Shown here in pieces: positions 29,174 to 37,683 of a stretch of 64,000 bases of DNA. This DNA comes from Aquabacter sediminis (GTDB lineage: Bacteria; Pseudomonadota; Alphaproteobacteria; Rhizobiales; Xanthobacteraceae), in the NCBI RefSeq assembly GCF_028863665.1, contig NZ_JARBFX010000005.1:248001-312000 (forward strand). Reading direction: 5' to 3'. How positions within the stretch are numbered: the stretch's first letter is position 1; every line of letters begins with the position of its first letter. The notes beneath the pieces were generated by a model. The model saw nothing but the letters and a program-made list of their open reading frames with translations. It had not been told where the DNA came from and did not search any database. The translations under genes and the position numbers were made by a program.

Positions 29174-29836
29174 ATGTCAGATATATCTCTTGATATGGGG
29201 CGAGCTGGGGATCGTGCGCGCCGTCTGCATCCGCTTCCCTTGCGGATTATGCATTGGGTCAATGCTGTCACCATGGTCGTCATGATCATGAGTGGGTGGA
29301 AAATCTACAATGACGAAGTGATCTTCGGCTTTCTGCACTTCCCCGAAGAGATCGTGCTGGGGGTATGGGCGCAGCACGGGCTGCAATGGCATTTCCTCGG
29401 CATGTGGGTGCTGGTGCTGAACGGGCTCGCTTATCTGGCCTACGGCATCCTCTCCGGCCGCTTCCGCCGCATGCTGCTGCCCATCCGGCCGCGCGAGGTG
29501 ATCGCGGAGGTCATCGCCGCGCTCACCTTCCGCCTGAAGCATGACGATCTCACCCACTACAACGCCGTGCAGAAGACCCTTTATGTGGGCGTGATCGGGG
29601 CCATCATCTTCCAGGTGGTCACCGGGCTGGCGCTGTGGAAGCCCGTGCAATTCCAGGGGCTTGTGAGCCTGTTCGGCGATTTTCAGGGCGTGCGCCTGGC
29701 TCATTTCCTCGGCATGGCAGCCATCGTCCTGTTCCTGGTGGTGCATGTGAGCCTCGCGCTCCTCGTGCCGCGCACCATCCTGGCCATGCTCACCGGCGGC
29801 CCCCGGCTGCCGGCCTCCCCGTCCTCCGACCACTGA
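29174..29836 (+). CDS. Di-haem cytochrome b/b561 membrane subunit
   Basis: A 220-residue cytochrome b561-type protein from the ATG at 29174 (an upstream in-frame ATG at 29138 lies in AT-rich leader DNA). Four to five membrane helices carry paired histidines suitable for haem, e.g. RIMHWVNAVTMVVMIMSGW, LQWHFLGMWVL, RLAHFLGMAAIVLFLVVHV. Such subunits pass electrons between quinone and a periplasmic oxidoreductase. The molybdoenzyme gene starts 9 bases later, so the pair should form one membrane-bound redox complex. Confidence 0.88.
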   Translation: MSDISLDMGRAGDRARRLHPLPLRIMHWVNAVTMVVMIMSGWKIYNDEVIFGFLHFPEEIVLGVWAQHGLQWHFLGMWVLVLNGLAYLAYGILSGRFRRMLLPIRPREVIAEVIAALTFRLKHDDLTHYNAVQKTLYVGVIGAIIFQVVTGLALWKPVQFQGLVSLFGDFQGVRLAHFLGMAAIVLFLVVHVSLALLVPRTILAMLTGGPRLPASPSSDH

Positions 29837-29845
29837 AGGCGTGTC

Positions 29846-30637
29846 ATGTCCTTGCGCAGGCGCCCCCTTTCCCTGTTCCGCCCGCAGAGCGGGCCCGATC
29901 GCGGCGTGCTGGTGGAGAACCGCAAACTGGTGGAGGCCATCGACCGCCGCAAGGTGCTGCGCGGCGCGCTGAGCCTTGGCGCGCTCACCCTTCTCACCGG
30001 CTGCAATGTCTCGCAGGACGAGAGCGTGCAGACCGTGCTGCGGGCGGTGTCCGACTTCAATGACGGCGCGCAGGCGGCCCTGTTCGATCCGAACAAGCTG
30101 GCCCCCACTTATGACGTCTCGCAGGTGGTGAAGCCGCCGCGCTTCAATGCCTATTACGAGATCGAGGATGTGCGCCCGGTGGACCTGTCCACCTGGAAGC
30201 TGGAGCTGGCCGGCCTCGTGAAGGACAAGCGCCCCTGGACGCTTAACGCCATCAACGCCTTGCCGCAGCAGGAGGAGATCATCCGCCACATCTGCGTGGA
30301 AGGCTGGGACTATATCGGCCAGTGGTCCGGCCCCAACCTGAAGGACTTCCTGACCCGCGTGGGGGCGGACCTGTCCGCCCGTTATGTGGCCTTCCATGGC
30401 GCCGACGATTACATGGAGAGCATCGACATGGCCTCGGCGCTCCATCCGCAGACCATCCTGGCCACCCATTATGCGGGCGAGCCCATCACCGATCCCTATG
30501 GCGCCCCGCTGCGGCTGCGCACCGCGGTGAAGCTCGGCTTCAAGAATCCCAAATGGGTGCGGGCCATCGAGGTGACCAACACCTACCAGCAGGGCTTCTG
30601 GGAGAAGCAGGGCTTCAACTGGTTCTCCGGCCTGTGA
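29846..30637 (+). CDS. Sulfite oxidase-family molybdoenzyme, Tat-exported, probable lipoprotein
   Basis: A 263-residue molybdopterin-dependent oxidoreductase of the sulfite oxidase/MsrP superfamily. A twin-arginine segment (DRRKVLRG, about 33-40) and a lipobox-like LLTGC (Cys about 52) suggest Tat export and lipid anchoring. The molybdenum-coordinating cysteine lies in RHICVEGWDYIGQWSG. Substrate-pocket segments FHGADDYMESIDMASALHPQ and YGAPLRLRTAVKLGFKNPKW match the family. The cytochrome b partner is encoded immediately upstream. The substrate (sulfite, a sulfoxide or something else) cannot be read from sequence. Confidence 0.88.
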   Translation: MSLRRRPLSLFRPQSGPDRGVLVENRKLVEAIDRRKVLRGALSLGALTLLTGCNVSQDESVQTVLRAVSDFNDGAQAALFDPNKLAPTYDVSQVVKPPRFNAYYEIEDVRPVDLSTWKLELAGLVKDKRPWTLNAINALPQQEEIIRHICVEGWDYIGQWSGPNLKDFLTRVGADLSARYVAFHGADDYMESIDMASALHPQTILATHYAGEPITDPYGAPLRLRTAVKLGFKNPKWVRAIEVTNTYQQGFWEKQGFNWFSGL

Positions 30638-30671
30638 AAGGCCGCTCTGCGGCCCGCTACGGCCTCATGCC

Positions 30672-32639
30672 ATGCTGAGCCTGCCTTCCGTCCTCGCCTG
30701 CGCCGCCTTGGCGCTCGTCCTGTGGGGCGGGCCGGGATGGCTCCTCGCCACCCGCCTGCGGCTGGGGCTCGGGGGCAGCCTCGCGCTGGCGCCCGCGCTC
30801 GGCTGGGCGGTCCAGAATGCGCTGGCCTTGCCGATGGCGCAGCTGTTTGGCTTCTCGCACGCCACGAGCCTTGCGGCCTCGCTGCTGGTCGGCGCGCTGG
30901 CGCTTCTTGCCGCGCCGCGGCCTGGGGAGCGGGGAGGGGTGGCGCCGGTGCTGCTGTTCGCCGGGGCGGCGGCCCTCATCGCTTTGCTGCCGGCGGCGGC
31001 GGTGTGGCCGAAGGCGGGAGATAGCGGCGTGCTGCTCTCCGCGCCCCTCTTCGATCATTCCAAGGTGGCGCTGATCGATGCCATCCTGCGGGAGGGTGTG
31101 CCTCCCGAAGATCCCGTCTATGGCGGCGCGCCGCTCGCCGTATCCTATTATTATCTCTGGCACTTTGGCGCTGCCCAACTGGCTGGTCTCACCGGCACCA
31201 TGGGCTGGGCCGCGGATGCGGCGGGAAGCTGGTTCACCGCCTTTGCCGCGCTCTGCCTCATGGGCGGGCTGGCGGCGCGCCTGCGGCCGGGACGGCTCGC
31301 GCCGACCTTGGTCCTCGTGGCCGCCTTCTCCGGTTCGCTTCGCCCCGTGCTGGCGGCGTTGGTGGGGCAGGCGATCCTCGACAAGGTGCTGGAGCCCGCG
31401 AGCGGTCTGGCGGGGTGGCTGTTCCAGGTGAGCTGGAGCCCCCATCATGTGATGGCTGCCTGCTGCGCGCTGCTGGCGCTCGGCCTGTTTCAGCGCCTTG
31501 CCACGCGCGCTGGCCGGCCGGAGGCGCTGGTGACGGGCCTTGTGCTGGCGCTGGTTCTGGCGGCGGGTTTCCAGGCGTCGCTCTGGGTGGGTGGCATCAC
31601 GCTGGCTCTGGCTGGCGGCGCGGTGGTGCTGGCGCTTCTGCGCGGATTGCCACCCCGGCGGCGTCTGGCCTTTCTGGCGCTGTGCCTTGGCGCGGCGCTG
31701 CTCGCCCTGGGGCTGAGCGCCCCCCTGCTGCACGCCCAGGCGGAGGCTGCGGCCGCGCGGGGGGGCGGGGTGCCGCTGATGCTCGGCTTTTATCCCGTGC
31801 TGGCGCCCGATCTGCCGCATACCGTGCGCCAGCTTCTTGATGTGCCGGCCTATTGGCTCGTCTTCCTGCCGCTGGAACTGCCTCTGGTCTTCTTGCCCGG
31901 CACCCTCTGGCTGCTGCGCGGCCGGGGGGAGGATGCGCGCTTCACCCGCCTGCTGGCCCTGTTCGCCTTCGTGAGCCTTGTGGGCGGCTGGGTGCTGGTG
32001 AGCACGGCGGGGGAGAATAATGACCTGGGCTGGCGCGCCGTCCTGCCCGGGCTTCTCATCCTCATTCCGGCCGCTGCCGCGCAGGCGGCGGAGTGGATCG
32101 GCAGGCGCGCCCGCGCGCCATTATGTGCACTCGCCCTGGCGGCGGTTGCGAGTCTTGCCGGCGGGGCCGTCATCGCAGTGGGAAATCTGCGCGGCGTGCC
32201 GTCCCCATCTGCGCAGGATTTCGCCCGGGCGCCTGACCTCTGGGCGGCGGTGCGCCGCCATGCGGGGCCGGGCGACCGGGTGGCCAACAATCCCGCCTCG
32301 TTCGCGGACATGACCCCCTGGCCGGTGAACATCTCCTGGGCGCTGCTGGCGAACCGACCTTCCTGCTTTGCGGGCAACGAATTGGCGCTGGCCTTCGCGC
32401 CGTTGTCGCCGCAGGCCCGGGAGGAGCTGACCGACCTGTTCGCCCGCGTCTTCGCCGGCACGCCGCAGGCGGGCGACGTGGCGGCGATGGTGCATCACCT
32501 CGGCTGCCGGGTGCTGGTGGTGACGCCGCAGGATGGGGCCTGGGACAAAGATCCGTTCCGCGCCGTCCCCGCTTTGCGGCTCGTCGAAGAGGAGCCCGGC
32601 CGCTGGCGCATCTATGTGGCTGAGGGATCAGGACAGTGA
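30672..32639 (+). CDS. Large polytopic membrane protein, GT-C glycosyltransferase-like
   Basis: A 655-residue protein with about a dozen or more hydrophobic helices and a C-terminal soluble part of about 130 residues (from about 525). The first large loop (about 125-160) contains LFDHSKVALIDAILREG and YYYLWHFGA, in the position where GT-C enzymes hold their acidic catalytic motif. I infer a polyprenyl-phosphate-sugar-dependent transferase, in line with the neighbouring GT2, epimerase and SMR flippase-like genes. No family was recognised outright. Its 3' end overlaps the convergent SMR gene by 12 bases. Very GC-rich and Leu/Ala-rich throughout. Confidence 0.65.
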   Translation: MLSLPSVLACAALALVLWGGPGWLLATRLRLGLGGSLALAPALGWAVQNALALPMAQLFGFSHATSLAASLLVGALALLAAPRPGERGGVAPVLLFAGAAALIALLPAAAVWPKAGDSGVLLSAPLFDHSKVALIDAILREGVPPEDPVYGGAPLAVSYYYLWHFGAAQLAGLTGTMGWAADAAGSWFTAFAALCLMGGLAARLRPGRLAPTLVLVAAFSGSLRPVLAALVGQAILDKVLEPASGLAGWLFQVSWSPHHVMAACCALLALGLFQRLATRAGRPEALVTGLVLALVLAAGFQASLWVGGITLALAGGAVVLALLRGLPPRRRLAFLALCLGAALLALGLSAPLLHAQAEAAAARGGGVPLMLGFYPVLAPDLPHTVRQLLDVPAYWLVFLPLELPLVFLPGTLWLLRGRGEDARFTRLLALFAFVSLVGGWVLVSTAGENNDLGWRAVLPGLLILIPAAAAQAAEWIGRRARAPLCALALAAVASLAGGAVIAVGNLRGVPSPSAQDFARAPDLWAAVRRHAGPGDRVANNPASFADMTPWPVNISWALLANRPSCFAGNELALAFAPLSPQAREELTDLFARVFAGTPQAGDVAAMVHHLGCRVLVVTPQDGAWDKDPFRAVPALRLVEEEPGRWRIYVAEGSGQ

Positions 32640-32987
32640 GAGCACCACCACGCCGGCGACGATGAGCGCCGTGCCGGCCATGCGGGCGGGCGGCATGGGC
32701 TCGCCCAGGAGAAAAGTCCCCGCCAGCGCCACCAGCACGAAGCCGAGGCCGAGGAAGGGATAGGCGAAGGAGACATCCACCTCCCGCAGCACCCGCAGCC
32801 AGATGAGCAGGCTGAGGCCGTAACAGGCGAGCCCCGCCAGGATGCCCGGCCGCACCACGAACAGGGCGAGCGCCGCAAGCCCGCTCTCGGCCTGCGGCAC
32901 GCGGGCGCCCCAGCGCAGGAGCACCTGCGCCGAGGCATTGAGCGCCACGCTCGACAGGATCAGCGCCAGCGCGCCCGGCAGGCTCAC
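32628..32987 (-). CDS. SMR/EamA-type four-helix transporter, ArnE-like
   Basis: A 119-residue protein with four predicted helices, the size of small multidrug-resistance family members. The start is a GTG at 32987 whose GTGA overlaps the stop of the epimerase gene; upstream sequence in this frame is Arg-rich shadow. The segment FAYPFLGLGFVLVALAGTFLLGE resembles the ArnE/ArnF undecaprenyl-phosphate-aminoarabinose flippases. Last gene of a tightly overlapping run with a GT2 and an epimerase, which favours lipid-linked sugar flipping over drug efflux. Confidence 0.75.
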   Translation of the reverse strand: MSLPGALALILSSVALNASAQVLLRWGARVPQAESGLAALALFVVRPGILAGLACYGLSLLIWLRVLREVDVSFAYPFLGLGFVLVALAGTFLLGEPMPPARMAGTALIVAGVVVLSLS

Positions 32988-34048
32988 GAGGCGCGCCGGG
33001 TGGGCGCCGCGCGCGCGCGGGCCTCGGCCGCGAAGGCGGCGATGCCGGCGGCGAAGTCCTCCTGCGGCCGCCATCCCAGAACGTCGCGCAGGCGGCGGGA
33101 ATCGGCGGTGATGTGGCGGACATCCCCCAGCCTGAAGGCGCCGGTAATGACCGGCCGGGGGCCGGCAAGGGCTGTGGCGAGGGCGTCCGCCATCTCGCCC
33201 ACCGTGCGCGGCGTGCCCGATCCCACATTAAAGGCGGCGACTCCTGTTTCATGGCGCTCCAGGGCCGCCACCGTGGCGGAGGCCACGTCGCGCACATGCA
33301 CGAAGTCGCGCCGCTGCCCGCCATCCTCGAACACGCGCGGCGCCTCGCCCTTGAGCAAGGCCGAGGCGAAGAGGGAGGCCACCCCCGCATAGGGCGTGTC
33401 CTGCGGCATGCCCGGCCCATAGACATTGTGGTAGCGCAGCGCGGCGACGCTGCCTTGGGTCATGCGCGCCCAATTGGCGGCATAAAGCTCCTGCGCCATC
33501 TTGGAGGTGGCATAGGCATTGCGCGGATCAAACGGCGTCGCCTCATCCACCAAACGGTGCGCCAGCGGGCGGGCGCAATGGGGGCAGCGGGGCTCGAAGC
33601 GGCCGGCGGCAAGGTCTTCCGGCCTGCGGGGCGCGGGGGTGACGGCGCCATGCTCGGCGCAGTCCGCCTGCCCCTCGCCATAGACAACCATGGAGCTGGC
33701 GAGCACCAGTCGCGGCACCTCCTGCCGGGCCATCGCCGCGAGCAGGATGGCGGTGCCGGTGTCGTTGGTGCCGGCATAATCGGGCATGTCGTCGAGGCTC
33801 ACTCCGAGCCCCACCTTGGCGGCCAGATGCACCACCGCATCGACCCCCTCCAGGGCTTCCATCACCAAGGCGGGATTGCGCACATCGCCTCTGAGGAAGG
33901 CGACGCCCGGGGGCGGATGCCAGTCGCCGGAGCGGTGCACGTCGGCGCGCAGGCTGTCGAGGACGCGCACCTCGTGCCCGTTGCGCAGGAGCGTCGCGAG
34001 CACATGGGTGCCGATGAAGCCGGCGCCGCCGGTGAGCAGGATGGTCAT
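32984..34048 (-). CDS. NAD-dependent sugar-nucleotide epimerase/dehydratase with CxxC insert
   Basis: A 354-residue extended SDR. The NAD motif is GGAGFIG (7-13), the catalytic triad is Ser in LASSMVVYGEG and Tyr-x3-Lys in AYATSKMAQELYA. Between these two lies an unusual insert, FEPRCPHCARPLAHR (near residue 155), with a CPHC pair of zinc-ribbon type that standard epimerases lack. The ATG at 34048 overlaps the GT2 stop (ATGA), and its own stop overlaps the next GTG. It should make or modify the nucleotide sugar used by the adjacent transferases. Confidence 0.85.
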   Translation of the reverse strand: MTILLTGGAGFIGTHVLATLLRNGHEVRVLDSLRADVHRSGDWHPPPGVAFLRGDVRNPALVMEALEGVDAVVHLAAKVGLGVSLDDMPDYAGTNDTGTAILLAAMARQEVPRLVLASSMVVYGEGQADCAEHGAVTPAPRRPEDLAAGRFEPRCPHCARPLAHRLVDEATPFDPRNAYATSKMAQELYAANWARMTQGSVAALRYHNVYGPGMPQDTPYAGVASLFASALLKGEAPRVFEDGGQRRDFVHVRDVASATVAALERHETGVAAFNVGSGTPRTVGEMADALATALAGPRPVITGAFRLGDVRHITADSRRLRDVLGWRPQEDFAAGIAAFAAEARARAAPTRRAS

Positions 34049-34794
34049 GGCGAAGTCCTTGGGAGGGGGGCGGGCGGCGTGCGGGCGCGGCGCAAGGTCA
34101 GGGCCAGCCGCAGGAAGGTGAGGGTGATGCGGAAGGCGGCGTTCAGGCCCGCCACCAGATTGCCGGACACCTTGGAGACCCCGCCCCGGCGGCAGCGATG
34201 GTCCACCGGCACCTCCAGGCACACGAGGCCGAAGGCGGCGGCGCGCATCTGCATTTCCAGGTTCCAGCCATAGGTTTCCTCACCCATGCCGAGGGCGGCG
34301 AGGCAGTCGGCGGGGATGGCGCGCAGCGGCGACATGTCGGTGAAGCGCACGCCATAGGTGGCGCGGAGCAGCACCCCCGCGAGCCGCCCCGCCGCAAGCT
34401 GCTGGGGCGTCAGGCTGCCCGGCTCGCGATGGCCGCGCAGCCGCGAGCCCATGACGAAGTCGGCGGTGCCGGCAATCACCGGCCCGGCCACGTCCCCAAG
34501 GAAGGCGGGCACGTCGCTGCCATCCCCATCCAGGAAGCACAGGACCGGCGTGGCGGCGGGTGCCGCCGCAACACCCGCCGCGCAGGCCCGGCCATAGCCG
34601 CGTTCCGGTGCCGCCACAACGTGCGCGCCGGCAAGGCGGGCGTTGCGCGCCGTCTGGTCGGTGGAACCGTTATCCACCACGATCACCGCGCCGACCCCTT
34701 GCGCACGCACGTCGTGCACCACGTCGGCGATGGCCTCTTCCTCATTCAGGCAGGGAATGATGACGGCCACAGAAGACAGATCCACCCGCGCCAT
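34045..34794 (-). CDS. GT2 glycosyltransferase, polyprenyl-phosphate type
   Basis: A 249-residue GT-A glycosyltransferase. SVAVIIPCLNEEEAIADVV (about 8-26), VVDNGSTDQT and the DGDGSD metal-binding motif near residue 90 are diagnostic for GT2. The protein lacks the two C-terminal membrane helices of ArnC/DPM1-like enzymes but keeps a hydrophobic C-terminal segment (FRITLTFLRLALTLRR). It probably loads a sugar onto polyprenyl phosphate. Start: the ATG at 34794, or the GTG at 34797; both overlap the upstream stop. Part of a chain of overlapping genes. Confidence 0.87.
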   Translation of the reverse strand: MARVDLSSVAVIIPCLNEEEAIADVVHDVRAQGVGAVIVVDNGSTDQTARNARLAGAHVVAAPERGYGRACAAGVAAAPAATPVLCFLDGDGSDVPAFLGDVAGPVIAGTADFVMGSRLRGHREPGSLTPQQLAAGRLAGVLLRATYGVRFTDMSPLRAIPADCLAALGMGEETYGWNLEMQMRAAAFGLVCLEVPVDHRCRRGGVSKVSGNLVAGLNAAFRITLTFLRLALTLRRARTPPAPLPRTSP

Positions 34795-35510
34795 CACGCC
34801 GCCTCCCGGCCCGCTTGGCGGGCGGCGAGGAAGGCGGCGGTGGCGGGGGCCGGCGCGCCGGCATGGCGCAGCGCCTCGGGCAGGGGGCGGCCGGCGAGGT
34901 CGTCCTCCAGCAGGGCATAGGTCGCCGCATCGTCCACGTCGTACCAGGGGGCGAGGACGAGCACCGGCAGGCCGATGGCTTCCGCGCGGGCGAGCGTCTC
35001 CGCCAGTACCGTCTCGGTGCTCCAGGCGATGTCGGCGAATAGGCGCGGCTCGCGAGAGGTCATGCCGATAAAGGTGTAGCCGCCATCGAGCGCCGGCCCC
35101 ACCACCACCGGCGCGCCCTCCTCCAGCGCCGCCACCGCCTCGCGCAGCAAAGCGGGGGGCAAGGTGGGGCTGTCGGAATTGATCAGGATGGCGCCCCCAT
35201 GGCCGGCAGCGAGCAGATCCGCCACCCCCCGGTCGAGGCGGGCGCCCAGGTCGCCCTCGCCCTGCGGCACCAGGCCCACCCCCTCCGGCAGCAAGGCGCG
35301 CAAGGCCGCTTCGCTGCCCACTGGCGTATAGACCGCATAGGCCCGCGCCCGTCCCTCAGCGTCCAGGTTGGCTAGGGTGCGGGCGAGATCGCGGATGAAA
35401 CAGGCGGAGAGCGCCGCGCACTCCTCCGGCGCCAGAGGCGGGGAGAGGCGGGTCTTGGACGCGCCCGGCCGGGGCGTCTTGCACAGGATGGCGAGGGCGA
35501 TGGTGGACAT
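34794..35510 (-). CDS. DUF2064/TIGR04282-type nucleotidyl/glycosyl transferase
   Basis: A 238-residue GT-A-fold protein. The N-terminal LAILCKTPRPGASKTRLSPPL and the LINSDSPTLPPALL and VVGPALDGGYTFIGM segments match the DUF2064 (TIGR04282) family, which resembles MobA-like nucleotidyltransferases. The function is not established in the family. It lies 9 bases after the PLP-enzyme gene and overlaps the GT2 gene. Its place here suggests a role in making the sugar donor or modifying the lipid carrier. Confidence 0.85.
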   Translation of the reverse strand: MSTIALAILCKTPRPGASKTRLSPPLAPEECAALSACFIRDLARTLANLDAEGRARAYAVYTPVGSEAALRALLPEGVGLVPQGEGDLGARLDRGVADLLAAGHGGAILINSDSPTLPPALLREAVAALEEGAPVVVGPALDGGYTFIGMTSREPRLFADIAWSTETVLAETLARAEAIGLPVLVLAPWYDVDDAATYALLEDDLAGRPLPEALRHAGAPAPATAAFLAARQAGREAA

Positions 35511-35519
35511 GGCGTCACC

Positions 35520-36698
35520 TCATCGGGTCGAGCGGGAAGGGAGGTCGGGCAGCAGATTGTCGAGGGCCTGGGCCAAGTCGTGGAACAGGTCGTCGGGGTC
35601 CTCCAGGCCCACCGACAGTCGCAGCAGGTCGTCGGGACACGGCGAGCCCGGCCCCTCGATGGAGGCGCGGTGCTCGATGAGGCTCTCCGAGCCGCCGAAC
35701 GAGGTGGCGCGGTGCCAGAGCCGCACGCGCCCCGCCGCCGCGATGGCCGCGGCCGCGCCCTCCTTCACCCGCACCGAGATCATTCCGCCATAGCCCCCCG
35801 CCATCTGCCGGGCGGCGATGGCATGGCCGGGATGTTCGGGAAGGCCGGGATAGAGCACGTCCGACAAGGCGGGATGGAAGGTGAGGCGCACGGCGAGGCG
35901 CGCCGCGCTGCGGCTCTGCTCGCGCACCCGCAGGTCCAGCGTGCGCAGGCCGCGCATGAGAAGCCAGGCTTCGAACGGGCCGAGCACGGCGCCATGATGC
36001 TCCCGCACCTGCCGGATGCGGCGCCACAGATCGCTCTCGCCGGAGGTCGCGAGCACGCCGGCGATCACGTCCGAATGGCCGTTCAGATATTTGGTGGCCG
36101 AATGCATGACGAGGTCGGCGCCAAAGTCCAGGGGACGGCTGAGCACCGGCGTCGCCACGGTGGAATCCGCGCACAGGAACGCGCCGGCCCGGTGGGCGAT
36201 ATCAGCCACGGCGGCGATGTCGGTGAGGGTCCATAAGGGATTGCTGGGCGTCTCGATCCAGACGAGGCCCGTCTCCCCCGGCCGCACGGCGGCGCGGACC
36301 GCGTCGAGATCGGCCATGTCCACGAAGGTGACGCGATGGCCGTAGCGGGCGGCCTCGGTGAGCCACAGCTTGAAGCCGAAATACATGTCGCGCGGGGCCA
36401 CCACATGGGTGGGGGCAAGGGCGAGGAAAACGGTGGTGGCCGCCGCCATGCCGGAGGTGAAGAGCAGCGCCTCGCTTGCCCCCTCCAGCTCCGCCAGCTC
36501 GTCCTGCGCCTGCTGGACCGTGGCGTTGTCCTTGCGGCCATAGACATGGCCGGTGCGATAGCCGTTATCGGCATCGCGGATATAGGTGGCCGAGACATCG
36601 ATGGCCGGCGCCAACGCGGTGGCTGGCGAGCGGCGGGAGAGGCGGGCGCGGGCGGCCAGCGTCCGCGGCTTGGGGATGAAATGGGGCCGGTCGTCCAT
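35520..36698 (-). CDS. PLP-dependent Cys/Met metabolism enzyme (cystathionine gamma-synthase/lyase family)
   Basis: A 392-residue fold-type I PLP enzyme. The PLP lysine is in MHSATKYLNGHSDVI, the phosphate-binding FTSGMAAATTV segment precedes it and the cofactor-stacking region is WIETPSNPLWTLTDI. The C-terminal SFGGSESLIEHRAS is the family substrate-carboxylate loop. Cystathionine gamma-synthase, beta-lyase and methionine gamma-lyase share these features, so the exact reaction is open. First gene of the run into the sugar genes, which is an odd pairing. A near-match to the ECF promoter lies upstream (36768-36795). Confidence 0.88.
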   Translation of the reverse strand: MDDRPHFIPKPRTLAARARLSRRSPATALAPAIDVSATYIRDADNGYRTGHVYGRKDNATVQQAQDELAELEGASEALLFTSGMAAATTVFLALAPTHVVAPRDMYFGFKLWLTEAARYGHRVTFVDMADLDAVRAAVRPGETGLVWIETPSNPLWTLTDIAAVADIAHRAGAFLCADSTVATPVLSRPLDFGADLVMHSATKYLNGHSDVIAGVLATSGESDLWRRIRQVREHHGAVLGPFEAWLLMRGLRTLDLRVREQSRSAARLAVRLTFHPALSDVLYPGLPEHPGHAIAARQMAGGYGGMISVRVKEGAAAAIAAAGRVRLWHRATSFGGSESLIEHRASIEGPGSPCPDDLLRLSVGLEDPDDLFHDLAQALDNLLPDLPSRSTR

Positions 36699-36767
36699 GG
36701 TCCGCTTTTGGCTGTGGCGCCCCGCCGACCGGCCGGGGGAGCCGGCGGCTTTCGGGGGTCACAGGGC

Positions 36768-36795
36768 CATACGCGGGCGGTGTGCGGCGCGTTAC
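36768..36795 (-). promoter_or_regulatory. Near-match to the ECF-type promoter before the PLP-enzyme gene
   Basis: Minus strand GTAACG (36795-36790), 16 bases, CGTATG (36773-36768): one mismatch to the two perfect sites. It ends 69 bases before the ATG, almost the same distance as at mtnK. Confidence 0.4.
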
Positions 36796-36846
36796 GCGCC
36801 GGCGTGGCCGTCGCGTTTTCGTGAAGGGTCGGCGGGAGGCGCGGTG

Positions 36847-37575
36847 TCAGGACCGCCGGGATTTTCCCGGCGCCTTTGCCGATGGGATTTTTGCGCGGGC
36901 CTTGCTCGTGGGTTCTGCGGCCAGCGAGGCTTCCAGCTGCGCCTTGGTGGCGGCGATGTGCCGGCGCATCAGGCGCTCGGCGTCGTCGGGGCGGCGCTCG
37001 GCGATGGCGGCGAGGATCTCCCGATGCTCCTGGAGGGCGCGGGCGCGCTGGTCCACGTCGCCGGACACGCGTTTGAGGCCCACCCGCATCTGGCCTTCCA
37101 GCGTCTGGAGCAGGTCATAGAGGCGGCCATTGCCCGATTGCTGGCCGATCACCGCGTGAAACTCCGCATTGGTGGCGAAATAGGCCTCGGCGTCATTGTC
37201 CTCAACGGACTTCGCCTGCCGCTCCAGGATCTCGTCCAGTTGCGCCATGTGGGCCTCATCGATGCGCTCGGCGCACAGGCGCGCGGAGAGCGCCTCGGCG
37301 AATTCGCGCACCTCGTGGATTTCCAGCAGGTCGCGCGGCTCGATGGTGACCACCACCACGCCCTTGCGCGGCTGTTCCACCGCCAGGCCGTTGGCGACGA
37401 GGTTCAGCACCGCCTCGCGCACCGGGCTGCGGGAGACATCCAGCTGGCGGGAGAGTTCCGGCACCGAGAGTTGCTGGCCGGGCTTCAGCCCGCCCTCGAA
37501 AATGGCTTCCTTCAGCTTTTCACTCACCGCATCCACCAGCCGCATGGCGGGCCGCAGCTTGGGCAGCTTGTCCAT
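36847..37575 (-). CDS. GntR-family regulator, FCD (FadR) type
   Basis: A 242-residue regulator. The winged helix (about 12-75; LKPGQQLSVPELSRQLDVSRSPVREAVLNL) is followed by an FCD effector domain (about 85-215) with NAEFHAVIGQQSGNGRLYDLL, whose histidines normally bind a metal that anchors a carboxylate ligand. A Lys/Ala-rich tail closes the protein. Last gene of the seven-gene operon from 42529, and probably its local regulator. A short palindrome CGGTATAGACCG (37618-37629) lies just upstream and may be an autoregulatory site. Confidence 0.88.
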   Translation of the reverse strand: MDKLPKLRPAMRLVDAVSEKLKEAIFEGGLKPGQQLSVPELSRQLDVSRSPVREAVLNLVANGLAVEQPRKGVVVVTIEPRDLLEIHEVREFAEALSARLCAERIDEAHMAQLDEILERQAKSVEDNDAEAYFATNAEFHAVIGQQSGNGRLYDLLQTLEGQMRVGLKRVSGDVDQRARALQEHREILAAIAERRPDDAERLMRRHIAATKAQLEASLAAEPTSKARAKIPSAKAPGKSRRS

Positions 37576-37683
37576 TCGTCCCTCAGATCCCTTGCCCGTG
37601 AAGCCGTGTTGTCCGTTCGGTATAGACCGTCCCGCCGGGGCTTGTCCTCCCGGCGGAATGGCGGGGCCCCCCTCGCGAGGGGC

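Noticed and set aside
32628-32639. The 12-base overlap of facing genes as a frameshift artefact
   Set aside because: Both proteins end sensibly at family-like lengths and keep intact helices, so a true convergent overlap is more likely.
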